Positions 52,601-63,483 of a stretch of DNA of 64,000 bases are shown here, in pieces. Every line of letters begins with the position of its first letter. Positions within the stretch are counted from its first letter, which is position 1. A program made the translations under genes and the position numbers. The DNA is from Arthrobacter globiformis (GTDB lineage: Bacteria; Actinomycetota; Actinomycetes; Actinomycetales; Micrococcaceae): assembly GCF_030815865.1 (NCBI RefSeq), contig NZ_JAUSXI010000001.1:4960001-5024000 (forward strand). Direction: 5' to 3'. Under the pieces are notes generated by a model, which was not told where the DNA came from, ran no database searches, and saw nothing but the letters and a program-made list of their open reading frames with translations.

Positions 52601-53100
52601 CCTCCTTGGCCTCCCGCCTCAAGGGCCGCTCCGAGCTGGGTGTCGCAGCCCTGCTCGGGGCGGTCGGCGTCCTGGTCCTCATTGACGCAGCGCGCCTGGT
52701 TGTGCCGTATTCCCAGTCGGATCCGGTAGGCCCCAAGGCCCTGCCGATGATCGTGGGAGGACTCCTGCTCATCTGCGCCGTATTGCTGGCAGTGAACGTT
52801 CTCCGGGGCGGAAGCGGTGAGGCCGAGGCCGGCGAGGACGTCGACCTGACCCACCCGAGCGACTGGAAGACCGTCCTACCTCTGGCTGGCGCCTTCATCG
52901 CCAACATCCTGCTGATCGACTGGGCCGGCTGGGTCATCTCCGGAACGGTGCTCTTCTGGGGCAGCGTTTGGGCGCTCGGAAGCCGCCATTACGTCCGCGA
53001 CGGACTGATCTCCCTGGCTCTGGCGCTCCTGACCTTCTACGGCTTCTACCTCGGCTTGGGCATCGCCCTTCCCGCCGGGCTCCTTGAAGGGATTCTCTAG
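52597..53100 (+). CDS. tctB: Tripartite tricarboxylate transporter, small membrane subunit
   Basis: 167 residues with four hydrophobic helices (VAALLGAVGVLVLIDAARL, LPMIVGGLLLICAVLLAVNVL, VLPLAGAFIANILLIDWAGWVISGTVLFW and a last one). Its GTG start overlaps the tctC stop (GTGA), and the stop touches the tctA start, so the three are co-translated. TctB is the poorly conserved small subunit that works with TctA. Confidence 0.92.
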   Translation: MTSLASRLKGRSELGVAALLGAVGVLVLIDAARLVVPYSQSDPVGPKALPMIVGGLLLICAVLLAVNVLRGGSGEAEAGEDVDLTHPSDWKTVLPLAGAFIANILLIDWAGWVISGTVLFWGSVWALGSRHYVRDGLISLALALLTFYGFYLGLGIALPAGLLEGIL

Positions 53101-54777
53101 ATGGACGTCCTGTCCTCACTCATGGACGGGTTCGCGACCGCGCTGACCCCCATGAACCTCCTGTACGCCCTGATCGGCGTCATCCTGGGCACCGCCGTCG
53201 GCGTCCTGCCCGGCATCGGCCCGGCGATGACCGTGGCACTGCTGCTCCCGGTGGCCACCGTCCTTGAACCGACCAGCGCGTTCATTATGTTTGCCGGCAT
53301 CTACTACGGCGGCATGTTCGGCGGTTCCACCACCTCGATCCTGCTTAACACCCCCGGCGAGTCGTCCTCGGTGATCACCGCCATCGAGGGCAACCTGATG
53401 GCAAAGGCCGGCAAGGCTGCCCAGGCATTGGCGACGGCGGCCATCGGCTCGTTCGTCGCCGGCGCCATCGGCACCGCGCTCCTTGTGGTCTTCGCCCCGA
53501 TCGTCGTGCAGTTCGCCGTGAGCCTTGGCGCCCCAAGCTACTTCGCCATCATGGTCCTGGCCCTGCTCGCCGTCACCGCCGTCCTGGGCTCGTCCAAGCT
53601 GCGCGGCTTCGCGTCCCTTGGACTCGGTCTGGCAATCGGCCTCGTCGGCCTCGACTTCGTATCCGGCCAGGCCCGCCTCACCTTCGGCTTGCCGCTGCTC
53701 TCCGACGGCCTCGACGTCGTCGTGATCGCCGTGGCGATCTTCGCCGTCGGTGAAGCCCTGTGGGTGGCGGCGCACCTGCGCCGCACCCCGCTGCAGATCA
53801 TCCCGGTCGGCAGGCCGTGGATGGGCAAGGAGGACTGGAAGCGGTCCTGGAAGCCGTGGCTGCGCGGCACTGCCCTCGGTTTCCCCTTCGGCGCGCTGCC
53901 CGCCGGCGGCGCCGAGATCCCCACCTTCCTCTCCTATGTGACCGAGAAGCGGCTCTCCAAGCACCCCGAGGAGTTCGGCAAGGGCGCCATCGAAGGCGTC
54001 GCCGGGCCCGAGGCAGCCAACAATGCGGCCGCAGCCGGCACCCTGACCCCGATGCTGGCCCTTGGCCTGCCGACCAACGCCACCGCCGCCGTCATGCTGG
54101 CCGCCTTCACCCAGTTCGGCATCCAGCCGGGGCCGCTCCTGTTCCAAAACGAGGGTCCGCTGGTATGGGCGCTGATCGCCAGTTTGTTCATCGGCAACTT
54201 CCTGCTGCTGCTGGTCAACCTCCCCCTGGCCCCGGTCTGGGCGAAGCTGCTCCGGCTGCCGCGCCCCTACTTGTACGCCGGCATCCTCTTCTTCGCCACG
54301 CTGGGCGCCTACTCGGTGAACCTGCAGGCGTTCGACCTCATGCTCCTGCTGGTCCTGGGCGCGCTTGGCTTCATGATGCGCCGCTACGGGCTGCCTGTCC
54401 TGCCGCTCATCCTCGGCGTGATCCTGGGACCTCGCCTCGAAAAGCAGCTCCGCCAGGCGCTGCAGCTGAGCGCCGGCGACGTGTCCGGCCTGTGGAACGA
54501 ACCGATCGCCGTCGTGGTCTACATCATCGTGGCACTGGTACTCCTCTGGCCGCTGGCGGCACGGCTCTGGCGCGCCCGGCGTCCCCGGACGGGCGGGCTC
54601 GTCGTTGCCGGCGGACCTGCTGTTGAGGGACCTGCTGTTGACGGACCCGCCGCCGGACCCGCTGCCGCACCCTCCGTCGAGGCGCCTGCTGCTGAGGCAC
54701 CCGCTGATCGGGGGCCTGATGCAGGCCGCCGCCGCGCGGACGCCACCCATGCCAACCACGGACAGGAGAAATCGTGA
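53101..54777 (+). CDS. tctA: Tripartite tricarboxylate transporter, large membrane subunit
   Basis: 558 residues. TctA signatures are clear: [68 protein letters not shown] in the first half and [36 protein letters not shown] in the second. The family usually ends near 500 residues. Here there is an extra tail of about 55 residues rich in Pro, Ala and Gly ([20 protein letters not shown]), of low complexity. The last four bases overlap the UspA gene. Confidence 0.95.
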   Translation: MDVLSSLMDGFATALTPMNLLYALIGVILGTAVGVLPGIGPAMTVALLLPVATVLEPTSAFIMFAGIYYGGMFGGSTTSILLNTPGESSSVITAIEGNLMAKAGKAAQALATAAIGSFVAGAIGTALLVVFAPIVVQFAVSLGAPSYFAIMVLALLAVTAVLGSSKLRGFASLGLGLAIGLVGLDFVSGQARLTFGLPLLSDGLDVVVIAVAIFAVGEALWVAAHLRRTPLQIIPVGRPWMGKEDWKRSWKPWLRGTALGFPFGALPAGGAEIPTFLSYVTEKRLSKHPEEFGKGAIEGVAGPEAANNAAAAGTLTPMLALGLPTNATAAVMLAAFTQFGIQPGPLLFQNEGPLVWALIASLFIGNFLLLLVNLPLAPVWAKLLRLPRPYLYAGILFFATLGAYSVNLQAFDLMLLLVLGALGFMMRRYGLPVLPLILGVILGPRLEKQLRQALQLSAGDVSGLWNEPIAVVVYIIVALVLLWPLAARLWRARRPRTGGLVVAGGPAVEGPAVDGPAAGPAAAPSVEAPAAEAPADRGPDAGRRRADATHANHGQEKS

Positions 54778-55166
54778 GCATCATTGTCGGCTATATCCCC
54801 ACGGCCGAGGGCACCGCAGCCCTGGATCGGGCCATCACTGAGGCCCAGAAGAACCAGAGCCGTCTGGTCATCATCAACTCCTCCCGGGGAGACGCCATCG
54901 TTGACAAGCGCTACGCCCAGGCTGAGGACATTTCCGCATTGACGGAGCGGCTGGACCGGGAAGGGATTGAGCATCTGGTCCTGCAGCCGGTGCGCGGCAA
55001 CGATGCGGCCAACGAGGTGCTGGAGGCGGCGGAGAAGTACCGGGCTGAACTTATTGTGATCGGCCTCCGGCGCCGCACTCCCGTAGGCAAGCTGATCATG
55101 GGCAGTGCTGCGCAGCAGATCCTGCTGGAGGCATCCTGTCCGGTGCTGGCCGTCAAGGCCAGCTAG
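54774..55166 (+). CDS. Universal stress protein, UspA family
   Basis: 130 residues, GTG start overlapping the tctA stop (GTGA). The UspA fold is seen with [23 protein letters not shown] at the start and the ATP-binding [32 protein letters not shown] near the end (G-2x-G-9x-G-S pattern). It is probably ATP-binding. Usp genes often follow tct or TRAP transporter genes, where they are thought to regulate transport, so the operon position is not unusual. A terminator follows. Confidence 0.92.
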   Translation: MSIIVGYIPTAEGTAALDRAITEAQKNQSRLVIINSSRGDAIVDKRYAQAEDISALTERLDREGIEHLVLQPVRGNDAANEVLEAAEKYRAELIVIGLRRRTPVGKLIMGSAAQQILLEASCPVLAVKAS

Positions 55167-55200
55167 TCCCGCAACCAGGCACCACTCGACTAGCCTCAAG

Positions 55201-55232
55201 AGGTAGGGGCCCGCTCCGGCGGGTTCCTGCCT
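55201..55232 (+). terminator. Terminator after the tctCBA-uspA operon
   Basis: Imperfect 14-base arms 55201-55214 and 55219-55232 with a TCCG loop and a GC-rich inner stem, followed by CTCTTTGG. It lies between the uspA stop and the next ribosome site. Confidence 0.8.
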
Positions 55233-55258
55233 CTTTGGTCTTAAGGCAGAAGGACAGC

Positions 55259-56215
55259 ATGCAGCAGCTCGCGATTCTCGATGACTACCAGCGCGTGGCC
55301 CACAGCTTCGCCGACTGGAGCTCCCTCGAACAGCGTGGCGTCGATGTCACCGTGTTCAACCAGCACCTCGCCACCGAAGCGGAGGTTGTGGAAACGCTGC
55401 AGGACGCCAGCATCATCATTGCCATGCGGGAGCGAACGGCCTTTCCCGGCCGGATCCTCGAACAGCTGCCCCGGCTGAAACTGCTGGTCACCACCGGTGC
55501 CGCCAACGCCTCGATCGATGTGGAGGCAGCTGCACGGCTGGGGATCACCGTCTGCGGAACGGACGGCTCCCCCACGGCTGCGCCCGAACTGGCATGGGCG
55601 CTGCTGCTGGCGTTTGCCAGGGACCTGACACAGGAGGAAGCCGCCCTGCGTGAGGGGCGCTGGCAGACCGGCGTCGGCTTCGAACTGGCCGGCAAGACCC
55701 TCGGGATTGTAGGGCTGGGGAAAATCGGGAAGCGGATCGCCAGCTACGGCCTGGCCTTCGGGATGGAGGTACTGGCCTGGAGCCAGAACCTGACCGAAGA
55801 GGCCGCCGCGGCGGCAGGCGCCCGGAAGGTCGGCAAAGACGAGTTGTTCCGGTGGTCCGACGTCGTGTCCCTGCATCTGCGGCTGTCGGCGCGTTCGGCG
55901 GGAACAGTCGGTGAACGTGAACTGCGGCTGCTCGGCCCGGACGGCGTGCTGGTGAATACTGCCCGCGGTCCCCTGGTGGAGCAGCAGGCGCTGGTCACCG
56001 CACTGCATGAGGGATGGATCCGCGGAGCGGCGCTCGACGTGTTCGATCAGGAACCGCTGCCGGCCGGCCATCCCCTCCTTGGCGCGCCACGGACCCTGCT
56101 GGCTCCGCACCTGGGATATGTGACCGACGCCAGCTACCGGGCCTTCTTCGGCGGCGCCCTCGAGGACGTCACCGCATGGCTGGACGGCTCCCCGATCCGG
56201 GTGCTGACGCCGTAG
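55259..56215 (+). CDS. D-2-hydroxyacid dehydrogenase
   Basis: 318 residues from ATG 55259 (GAAGGA site). The NAD-binding loop is LGIVGLGKIGKRIASYG. Catalytic residues of the family are visible: Arg in SLHLRLS, Glu in FDQEPLPAGHPL and His in APHLGYVT. The enzyme reduces or oxidises a 2-keto/2-hydroxy acid with NAD(P)H. The substrate is not determined. It follows the Tct/Usp operon after a terminator, so a link to carboxylate use is possible but unproven. Confidence 0.88.
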   Translation: MQQLAILDDYQRVAHSFADWSSLEQRGVDVTVFNQHLATEAEVVETLQDASIIIAMRERTAFPGRILEQLPRLKLLVTTGAANASIDVEAAARLGITVCGTDGSPTAAPELAWALLLAFARDLTQEEAALREGRWQTGVGFELAGKTLGIVGLGKIGKRIASYGLAFGMEVLAWSQNLTEEAAAAAGARKVGKDELFRWSDVVSLHLRLSARSAGTVGERELRLLGPDGVLVNTARGPLVEQQALVTALHEGWIRGAALDVFDQEPLPAGHPLLGAPRTLLAPHLGYVTDASYRAFFGGALEDVTAWLDGSPIRVLTP

Positions 56216-56246
56216 GAAGAAGCTGACTCGGAGACAACGAAAAGTG

Positions 56247-56296
56247 GGTAGCACTTCAGGGCGTTCCCAGCCCTGAGAACGCCCTGAAGTGCTACC
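56247..56296. repeat. Palindromic repeat, family B copy 2
   Basis: Perfect 20-base arms 56247-56266 and 56277-56296 with a ten-base loop, between convergent genes. In reverse complement it aligns with the element at 10208-10261, including the outer AACTAGGTAGCA. It could terminate both flanking genes. Confidence 0.88.
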
Positions 56297-56331
56297 TAGT
56301 TGGACGGTTGCCCGCACCTTCAAGCGCACCG

Positions 56332-59049
56332 TCACGCCCGACGGCAACCGGAACCGTCGAGCGTGACGGTGCCGGCGTCGCCGTCGACCGTCACCTGCTG
56401 TCCGCTGGCCACGCGCTGGGTGGCCACGCCCGTTCCCAGGACGGCGGGGATGCCGTACTCCCGGGCGACGATCGAGCTGTGGCTCAGTGGGCCGCCAACG
56501 TCCGTGACCACGCCGGCCGCCATCGCAAACAGCGGTGTCCAGGCGGGGGTGGTCATGCGCGCCACCAGCACCTCGCCCGGCTGCATGCTGGCAAAGTCGT
56601 CGGGGCCGTGCAGCAGCCGGGCCGGTGCGCTCACGTGTCCAGAGCTGGCGCCGACGCCGGTAATGACGTCCCCCGCCAGTTGCTGGGTACGTGCGGGCAT
56701 CATGCTGCCAAACGCACGCTCCATCCAGCGGCTTTCGGGCAGCAGTTGCGGGGCCGAGGCTTTCCGCTGCCCCCGCCACAGCATCTTGCGCTGCTCAACG
56801 GCTTCTGCCCGCACGGGCCGGTCCGTGCCGGTGATGGCCGCGCCCGGCGCGGCCAGACCGAACTCGATGGCGTTGCGGAGCTCGTCGAAGCGTAGCCAGA
56901 AGATGTCGGACGGAGTGGCGATGACGCCCGAGGCCGTCAGCCGCTCCCCTAGTTCCAGCAGCATCCGGCGCATCAGCGGCCAGGCCAGTCCGACGTCGGC
57001 CAGTGCGTCCTCACGGACGGGCGCCGCTTTCTGCGCCCAACGCAGCAACCTGCGGAAGACGGCGCGGCGGCGCGGCCCCAGCCTGGTGCTGATCAGCTGG
57101 CTCTGCTCCTCCCGCCGGTCGGCAGACCGCTGCTGGCGCTCATACGGATCCTTCCCCTGCCCCCGCACGAAGTACCTCAGGGTCTCGAGCAGGGCGGAGG
57201 GGTCATCCGCCGGCACAGGGTTGACGAAGTCAAGGTTGTAGACGGCGTGCCCGTAACGGTCCAGGTGCCGCTGGAGGCGGGAACGCCACTCGTCCCACTG
57301 GCCCTGATCCACGCCCGCGCCTCCGCCGGGCCCTGAGGGAGGCGTGCCGCTGCGGAGAGCTGCGGCGATGCCGGCCGCTGATCCCTCCGTGATGGCCGAG
57401 GCAAGCTGCGGCCTTTCGCGCGTCCACACCGCCAGGTCATACAGGGATTTCTCCGCGCGGATGGGCTCGCTGTCGTAGCCGAGGAGGAAGACCTCCGCGG
57501 ACGGGTCGCCGGCCTGCCGGACGAGCTTGTCGTAGTAGCTCCGGAACATGATCTCGCTGGTTGCGGCGATGGGGATGATCGACTGCACCGCGGTGTAATA
57601 CGCCGCGCCCGCGTCCAGCAGCGCGGAAATGCCCTCCAGCAGTTCAGGGGCAGGACGGTCCGCCGGCTGTTTGGCCGCCCAGAACTTCACGAGTCCGCGG
57701 TACGTCGGGTGCGAGTGGTCGCGCCAGCCCTTAATCCCCATGTGGGCCTTGCCCTGCGCCAGCGCCCGCATCGCCGTCAGCGACCTGCCCATGACCCGCC
57801 GCATTCCGGCGCTGTTGTAGTAGTAGTACGCGTAGCCGTTGACGGTGGGCAGCGAGACGTCCCCGGGCCGGACCACGCTCTTGCCGAATGCCTCGTTCAG
57901 CAGGGCGTTCAGCGACCGCACCACGGCGCCGTCGATGAGGTCGGCGAACAGGGGCGACAACGGGTCGGGCAGCTGCTCGACGATGCTGGCCCGGAAGTAC
58001 ATCCCGTTCGGATAGGGCAGCGGCCACTCCGTCGGAGCATCGGCCGAGGGCTCGGGCAGCGCGGTGATGGGACGGGCCTGCAGGATGAAGAAGTCCCCTG
58101 CCGCCTGCGCCCACTCGATGTCATGGGGCACCCCGAAGTGCTGCGCAACGGCCGTTCCCTGCCGGGCCAGCGCGGCCGCCGCGTCGTCCCCGAGCACGGG
58201 CGCCCTGCGTTTACCTTCGGGCACCGGCTGCTCCTTGGTGCCCGTTCCGTCGTAGACCGTCATGACGTCTTTGTCCGCCGTCCGGCGCTGCCCTACCCGG
58301 CCCGTCGCGGCATCCACTATGACGTCGTCCGTGCTGACGGTCCCGCTGACCACGGATTCACCCAGCCCCCAGGCGGCGCTGATCACTACCTCGTCGCGGC
58401 GGCCGGTGGCGGGGTTGGCGGTGAACAGCACGCCGGCGGCCTCGGCGTCGACCATCTCCTGGATTACCACCGCGAGGCGCACCGTGGACGAATCAAAGCC
58501 GTTTCTTGCGCGGTACGCCATGGCGCGGGCATTCCACAGCGACGCCCAGCAGTTGATGACGGCGGCGGCGACGGCGTCTGGCCCGGCGACGTTCAGGTAC
58601 GTGTCCTGCTGGCCGGCGAAGCTGGCCGAGGCGAGGTCCTCCGCTGTGGCCGAGGAACGCACCGCCACCCGCGCGGCGTGGTCGCCGCTGGACTCTCCAC
58701 CGGCCACTTCTCCTAGGGCCGCCGCCTGGTGGCTCAGCCGGCCGTAGGCTGCGCGGAGTTCGGCGCCAATCTCCTCGGGCATCGCGCTCTCGGCGAACAG
58801 GGAGCGGATCTGCCGCGCGGCGGCCTCGTAGTCGTCGTTCGAAGCGCCGGCGGGAAGGGCGGCGAGCTCGAGGATGCGGCCGGCGATCCCATTGGCGTTG
58901 ACGAAGTCCTGATAGGCCAGCGTGGTGAGTACGAAACCAGGCGGCACCGGAAAACCGGCCCGGGCCAGGTCGCCGAGGTTGGCACCCTTGCCGCCTACCT
59001 CGTCCAAATCACTGCGTCCCAGCTGGTCAAAGTCCTTGATGTAGGTCAT
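56332..59049 (-). CDS. PEP-synthase/rifampin-phosphotransferase-like enzyme
   Basis: 905 residues from ATG 59049. The N-terminal ATP-grasp (PPDK_N) domain begins YIKDFDQLGRSDLDEVGGKGANLGDLARAGFPVPPGFVLT and includes VRSSATAEDLASASFAGQQDTYL and DIEWAQAAGDFFILQARPI. A long, poorly conserved middle domain follows. The C-terminal swivelling domain carries the catalytic His near 857 in TDVGGPLSHSSIVAREYGIPAVLGTG. True PEP synthase has a TIM-barrel PEP domain after this His, which is missing here. The order ATP-grasp, middle, His domain at the end is that of rifampin phosphotransferase. The real substrate is unproven. Confidence 0.85.
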   Translation of the reverse strand: MTYIKDFDQLGRSDLDEVGGKGANLGDLARAGFPVPPGFVLTTLAYQDFVNANGIAGRILELAALPAGASNDDYEAAARQIRSLFAESAMPEEIGAELRAAYGRLSHQAAALGEVAGGESSGDHAARVAVRSSATAEDLASASFAGQQDTYLNVAGPDAVAAAVINCWASLWNARAMAYRARNGFDSSTVRLAVVIQEMVDAEAAGVLFTANPATGRRDEVVISAAWGLGESVVSGTVSTDDVIVDAATGRVGQRRTADKDVMTVYDGTGTKEQPVPEGKRRAPVLGDDAAAALARQGTAVAQHFGVPHDIEWAQAAGDFFILQARPITALPEPSADAPTEWPLPYPNGMYFRASIVEQLPDPLSPLFADLIDGAVVRSLNALLNEAFGKSVVRPGDVSLPTVNGYAYYYYNSAGMRRVMGRSLTAMRALAQGKAHMGIKGWRDHSHPTYRGLVKFWAAKQPADRPAPELLEGISALLDAGAAYYTAVQSIIPIAATSEIMFRSYYDKLVRQAGDPSAEVFLLGYDSEPIRAEKSLYDLAVWTRERPQLASAITEGSAAGIAAALRSGTPPSGPGGGAGVDQGQWDEWRSRLQRHLDRYGHAVYNLDFVNPVPADDPSALLETLRYFVRGQGKDPYERQQRSADRREEQSQLISTRLGPRRRAVFRRLLRWAQKAAPVREDALADVGLAWPLMRRMLLELGERLTASGVIATPSDIFWLRFDELRNAIEFGLAAPGAAITGTDRPVRAEAVEQRKMLWRGQRKASAPQLLPESRWMERAFGSMMPARTQQLAGDVITGVGASSGHVSAPARLLHGPDDFASMQPGEVLVARMTTPAWTPLFAMAAGVVTDVGGPLSHSSIVAREYGIPAVLGTGVATQRVASGQQVTVDGDAGTVTLDGSGCRRA

Positions 59050-59193
59050 GACCCCGCGTCCCTTCTGTCCGGGAGCCGGGACCGCGGCATTGCGGCTGGT
59101 GACCCCATTCCGGCGCTGCACCCTATCTTTGGCACTGCCCGCGATTCTGGCAATGGGGGAAGGCCAGCGGGAATGGCTACAAAGGGGAGCTGG

Positions 59194-59625
59194 CTAGGCG
59201 TCGCCCCGCGGCCGCCACACCACTACAGCCTGCGAACGGGGCCGGGGCCGCTGGCCGCGCGCCAGGCTCACCACGTCCCCGGCGGTGCCGGCGGCGAAAA
59301 TCCGGGATTCCAGCGGCGCACGACGGCGGGACAGTTCCTCGGTCAGCTCGGTCACCCGGTGCTGCAGGGCAGCAACCTGGTTTTCGAGCTCCAGGATGCG
59401 TTTGATCCCCTCGAGCGATACGCCCTCATGGGATAGCCGCTGCACCTCACGGAGCCGGTTCACGTCCCGCTGGGAGTAGCGGCGGGACTTGCCCGGCGCC
59501 CTGCTGGGCGAGACGATGCCCAGCCGGTCGTACTGGCGGAGCGTCTGCGGGTGCATCTCGGCGAGCTCGGCGGCCACCGAGATGACGAAGATCGGCTGAT
59601 CGAAGTTGATGTCCAAGGCCGGCAC
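59194..59625 (-). CDS. hspR: Heat-shock repressor HspR (MerR family)
   Basis: 143 residues. The MerR-type winged helix is VISVAAELAEMHPQTLRQYDRLGIVSPSRAPGKSRRYSQRDVNRLREVQRLS, followed by a coiled coil (LEGIKRILELENQVAALQHRVTELTEELS). HspR binds HAIR palindromes and, with DnaK as co-repressor, turns off the dnaK operon. Two HAIR-like sites lie upstream of dnaK. It is the last gene of dnaK-grpE-dnaJ-hspR, six bases after dnaJ. Confidence 0.95.
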   Translation of the reverse strand: MPALDINFDQPIFVISVAAELAEMHPQTLRQYDRLGIVSPSRAPGKSRRYSQRDVNRLREVQRLSHEGVSLEGIKRILELENQVAALQHRVTELTEELSRRRAPLESRIFAAGTAGDVVSLARGQRPRPRSQAVVVWRPRGDA

Positions 59626-59631
59626 CCGTCG

Positions 59632-60609
59632 CTAAAGCCGGGCCTTGGCTGCCAGGCCCTGGCGGACGTCCGCGCCGGTGGTGGCGGCCGCAAATGCTTT
59701 CACGGCCTCCTCGGCTTCCTTGCTCAGGTTTTGCGGTACGGCGACGTCGATGGTCACCAGCAGGTCACCTGTAGCCTTCGACGTCTTTACGCCGCGGCCC
59801 TTCACCCGGAGCGTGCGCCCCGACGGAGTGCCGGCGGGAACGCGGACCCGGACGTGTTCGCCGTCGATCGTGGGAACCTCGATGTCGGCGCCCAAAGCAG
59901 CTTCCGGGAACGAGACGGGCACATGGATCCGGAGGTTGTCGCCGTCGCGCGTGTAGAAGTCATGGCTCTTGACGTTGACGGTGACCAGCAGGTCGCCGTT
60001 GCCCGCCGGGCCGTACTGGCCCTTGCCGCGGACGCGCACCTTCTGGCCGTCCTTGATGCCCGCGGGCACCCGGACGTCGATCACCTCGCCGTCCGGTTCA
60101 CGCAGCCCGATGGTGGTTCCGCGGATGGACCCGGCGAAGGAGATGCTGGTGCTGGCCGTCCGGTCGGCGCCCTTCTGGGGGGCGCGCTGGTAGCCCGCCG
60201 GGCCGCCACCGAAACCGCCGCCGAACAGGTCGGCGAACTCGGGCGGGACGCCGCCAGCGGGGCTGAACCCGCCGGACTGGCGGCCACCGCCGCCGGTGAA
60301 CAGGCCGCCGAAGAGGTCCTCGAAGCCGCCGTTCGCGGTGCTGCCCGCGCCGTGCGGGGCAAAGCGCGCGCCGCCGCCCATGGCCCGGATGGCGTCATAC
60401 TGCTGCCGCTCATCAGGATCCGACAGAACGGAGTACGCCTCGGAGATGTCCTTGAACTTCTTCTCCGCAGCAGTATCCCCGGAGTTCGTATCAGGGTGGT
60501 ATTGCCGCGCGAGCTTCCGGTAAGCCTTCTTGATGTCAGCGTCGGAAGCGTCCTTGGCAATACCAAGGATCTTATAGAAGTCCTTGTCCACCCAGTCCTG
60601 GCTAGCCAA
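59632..60609 (-). CDS. dnaJ: Chaperone DnaJ (type II, no zinc finger)
   Basis: 325 residues. The J domain has the HPD motif ([14 protein letters not shown]) near 35-41. A Gly/Phe-rich linker follows ([22 protein letters not shown]), then the DnaJ C-terminal substrate domains ([33 protein letters not shown]). The four CxxCxGxG zinc repeats of DnaJ1 are absent. This is therefore the DnaJ2/CbpA-like form usual in actinobacterial dnaK operons. It stimulates DnaK ATPase. The gap to grpE holds a 23-bp family A hairpin. Confidence 0.95.
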   Translation of the reverse strand: MASQDWVDKDFYKILGIAKDASDADIKKAYRKLARQYHPDTNSGDTAAEKKFKDISEAYSVLSDPDERQQYDAIRAMGGGARFAPHGAGSTANGGFEDLFGGLFTGGGGRQSGGFSPAGGVPPEFADLFGGGFGGGPAGYQRAPQKGADRTASTSISFAGSIRGTTIGLREPDGEVIDVRVPAGIKDGQKVRVRGKGQYGPAGNGDLLVTVNVKSHDFYTRDGDNLRIHVPVSFPEAALGADIEVPTIDGEHVRVRVPAGTPSGRTLRVKGRGVKTSKATGDLLVTIDVAVPQNLSKEAEEAVKAFAAATTGADVRQGLAAKARL

Positions 60610-60636
60610 TGGCGTTTCCTTTCAAAAGTTACGGGT

Positions 60637-60683
60637 CGGTGGTTGAGCTTGTCGAAACCCGGTTTCGACAAGCTCAACCACCG
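60637..60683. repeat. Inverted pair of family A repeat inside the dnaK operon
   Basis: Two 23-base arms, 60637-60659 and 60661-60683, are perfect inverted repeats with a single C between them (unit GGTTGAGCTTGTCGAAACC plus flanks). It lies between grpE and dnaJ. The RNA could form a very stable stem that affects mRNA decay or transcription between the two genes. Confidence 0.93.
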
Positions 60684-60691
60684 AAGTAAAT

Positions 60692-61378
60692 CTACGCCGG
60701 TACAGCCACAATCACCTGCGCAGCCCGGAGGACCCGCTCACCTGACTTGTAGCCGGAGCGGAGCACCTGGCTGACGGTGTCAACCTCGATGTCATCGCCG
60801 GGCTGCTGGATGAGGGCCTCGTGGATGGTCGGATCGAACTCCACGCCGGTCTCATCGATGCGGGTCAGGCCGTACGTCTTCAGCGCGTTCTCCAGCTTGG
60901 TGGCGATCGCGGCGAACGGGCCGTCCGCGAGGTCGCCGTGCTGGCGGGCGGCGTCGACGTCGTCCAGTACCGGCAGCAAGGAGTTCAGCACGCCGATGAC
61001 GGCCATCTCCCCTGCCACGGCGCGGTCGCGTTCAACGCGCTTGCGGTAGTTGACGTACTCAGCCTGCAGGCGGAGCAGGTCGTTCTTCAGCTCCGCCGCC
61101 TCGGCGCCGGTGGTTGAGCCTGCCGAAACTCCCTGCGCCACGGACTCCTCGGCGGGAACCTCGACCTGGTTGAGGATTTCCTCAGCCTGGGCGAGGGCGT
61201 CGCCGTCGGAATCCGCAGAAGCGCCGGCTTCCGGCGGAGAGGACTGTCCGCCCTCCGGGTGCCGGGCTTCCCCGGTCACCGGGTCCACCTTGCGGTGGTC
61301 CCGGATGATCGGCTCGTCGCGGTTGCTGCCCTGGTCTCGGGAAGAGTTGTGCTCTTCTTCGTTACCGTGATGCGGCAT
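60692..61378 (-). CDS. grpE: Nucleotide-exchange factor GrpE
   Basis: 228 residues. The N-terminal 80 are acidic and disordered. The coiled coil is ELKNDLLRLQAEYVNYRKRVERDRA, and the beta domain contains LLPVLDDVDAARQHGDL and GVEFDPTIHEALIQQPGDDIEVDTVSQVLRSGYKSGERVLRAAQVIV. It releases ADP from DnaK. Its start is two bases after the dnaK stop. The disordered region near residues 83-90 is encoded by a family A repeat copy (61108-61130), read in frame as VSAGSTTG. Confidence 0.96.
   Translation of the reverse strand: MPHHGNEEEHNSSRDQGSNRDEPIIRDHRKVDPVTGEARHPEGGQSSPPEAGASADSDGDALAQAEEILNQVEVPAEESVAQGVSAGSTTGAEAAELKNDLLRLQAEYVNYRKRVERDRAVAGEMAVIGVLNSLLPVLDDVDAARQHGDLADGPFAAIATKLENALKTYGLTRIDETGVEFDPTIHEALIQQPGDDIEVDTVSQVLRSGYKSGERVLRAAQVIVAVPA
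61108..61130 (+). repeat. Family A repeat copy within the grpE coding sequence
   Basis: This 23-base segment matches the arm at 60637-60659 in 20 of 23 positions (CGGTGGTTGAGCCTGCCG at its start) and lies in frame in grpE, in the non-conserved acidic N-terminus. Confidence 0.82.
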
Positions 61379-61380
61379 GG

Positions 61381-63309
<1,929 letters not shown>

Positions 63310-63311
<2 letters not shown>

Positions 63312-63337
63312 TTTACCCAGCACGGAATTTAAGTCAA
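63310..63337 (-). promoter_or_regulatory. dnaK promoter
   Basis: Reading the minus strand, TTGACT (63332-63337) and TAAAGT (63310-63315) are 16 bases apart, a good match to vegetative -35 and -10 boxes. Both HAIR-like sites flank or overlap it. Confidence 0.78.
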
Positions 63338-63343
63338 TCCAGA

Positions 63344-63364
63344 CTTGAGTCAGGTGCGCTCAAC
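63344..63364. promoter_or_regulatory. HAIR-like HspR operator 2
   Basis: CTTGAGT-N7-GCTCAAC matches the HAIR consensus in 12 of 14 defined bases, just upstream of the -35 box. Confidence 0.88.
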
Positions 63365-63396
63365 TTTGCTCCAGCCCGAAGCCCTCTGGATGCAGG

Positions 63397-63440
63397 AAAC
63401 CCCCGGTACGCGGCGGAATTCCGCGGAGCACCGGGGGTTT
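63397..63440 (-). terminator. Terminator after the repetitive acidic protein gene
   Basis: Perfect 11-base outer arms 63397-63407 and 63430-63440 enclose an inner palindrome GCGGAATTCCGC (63413-63424). The minus-strand copy ends in TTT. It separates this gene from the dnaK promoter. Confidence 0.8.
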
Positions 63441-63483
63441 GATGAGCTGAGGCAGCCTGATTTCGCCCAGCGTGAACGTGCGC

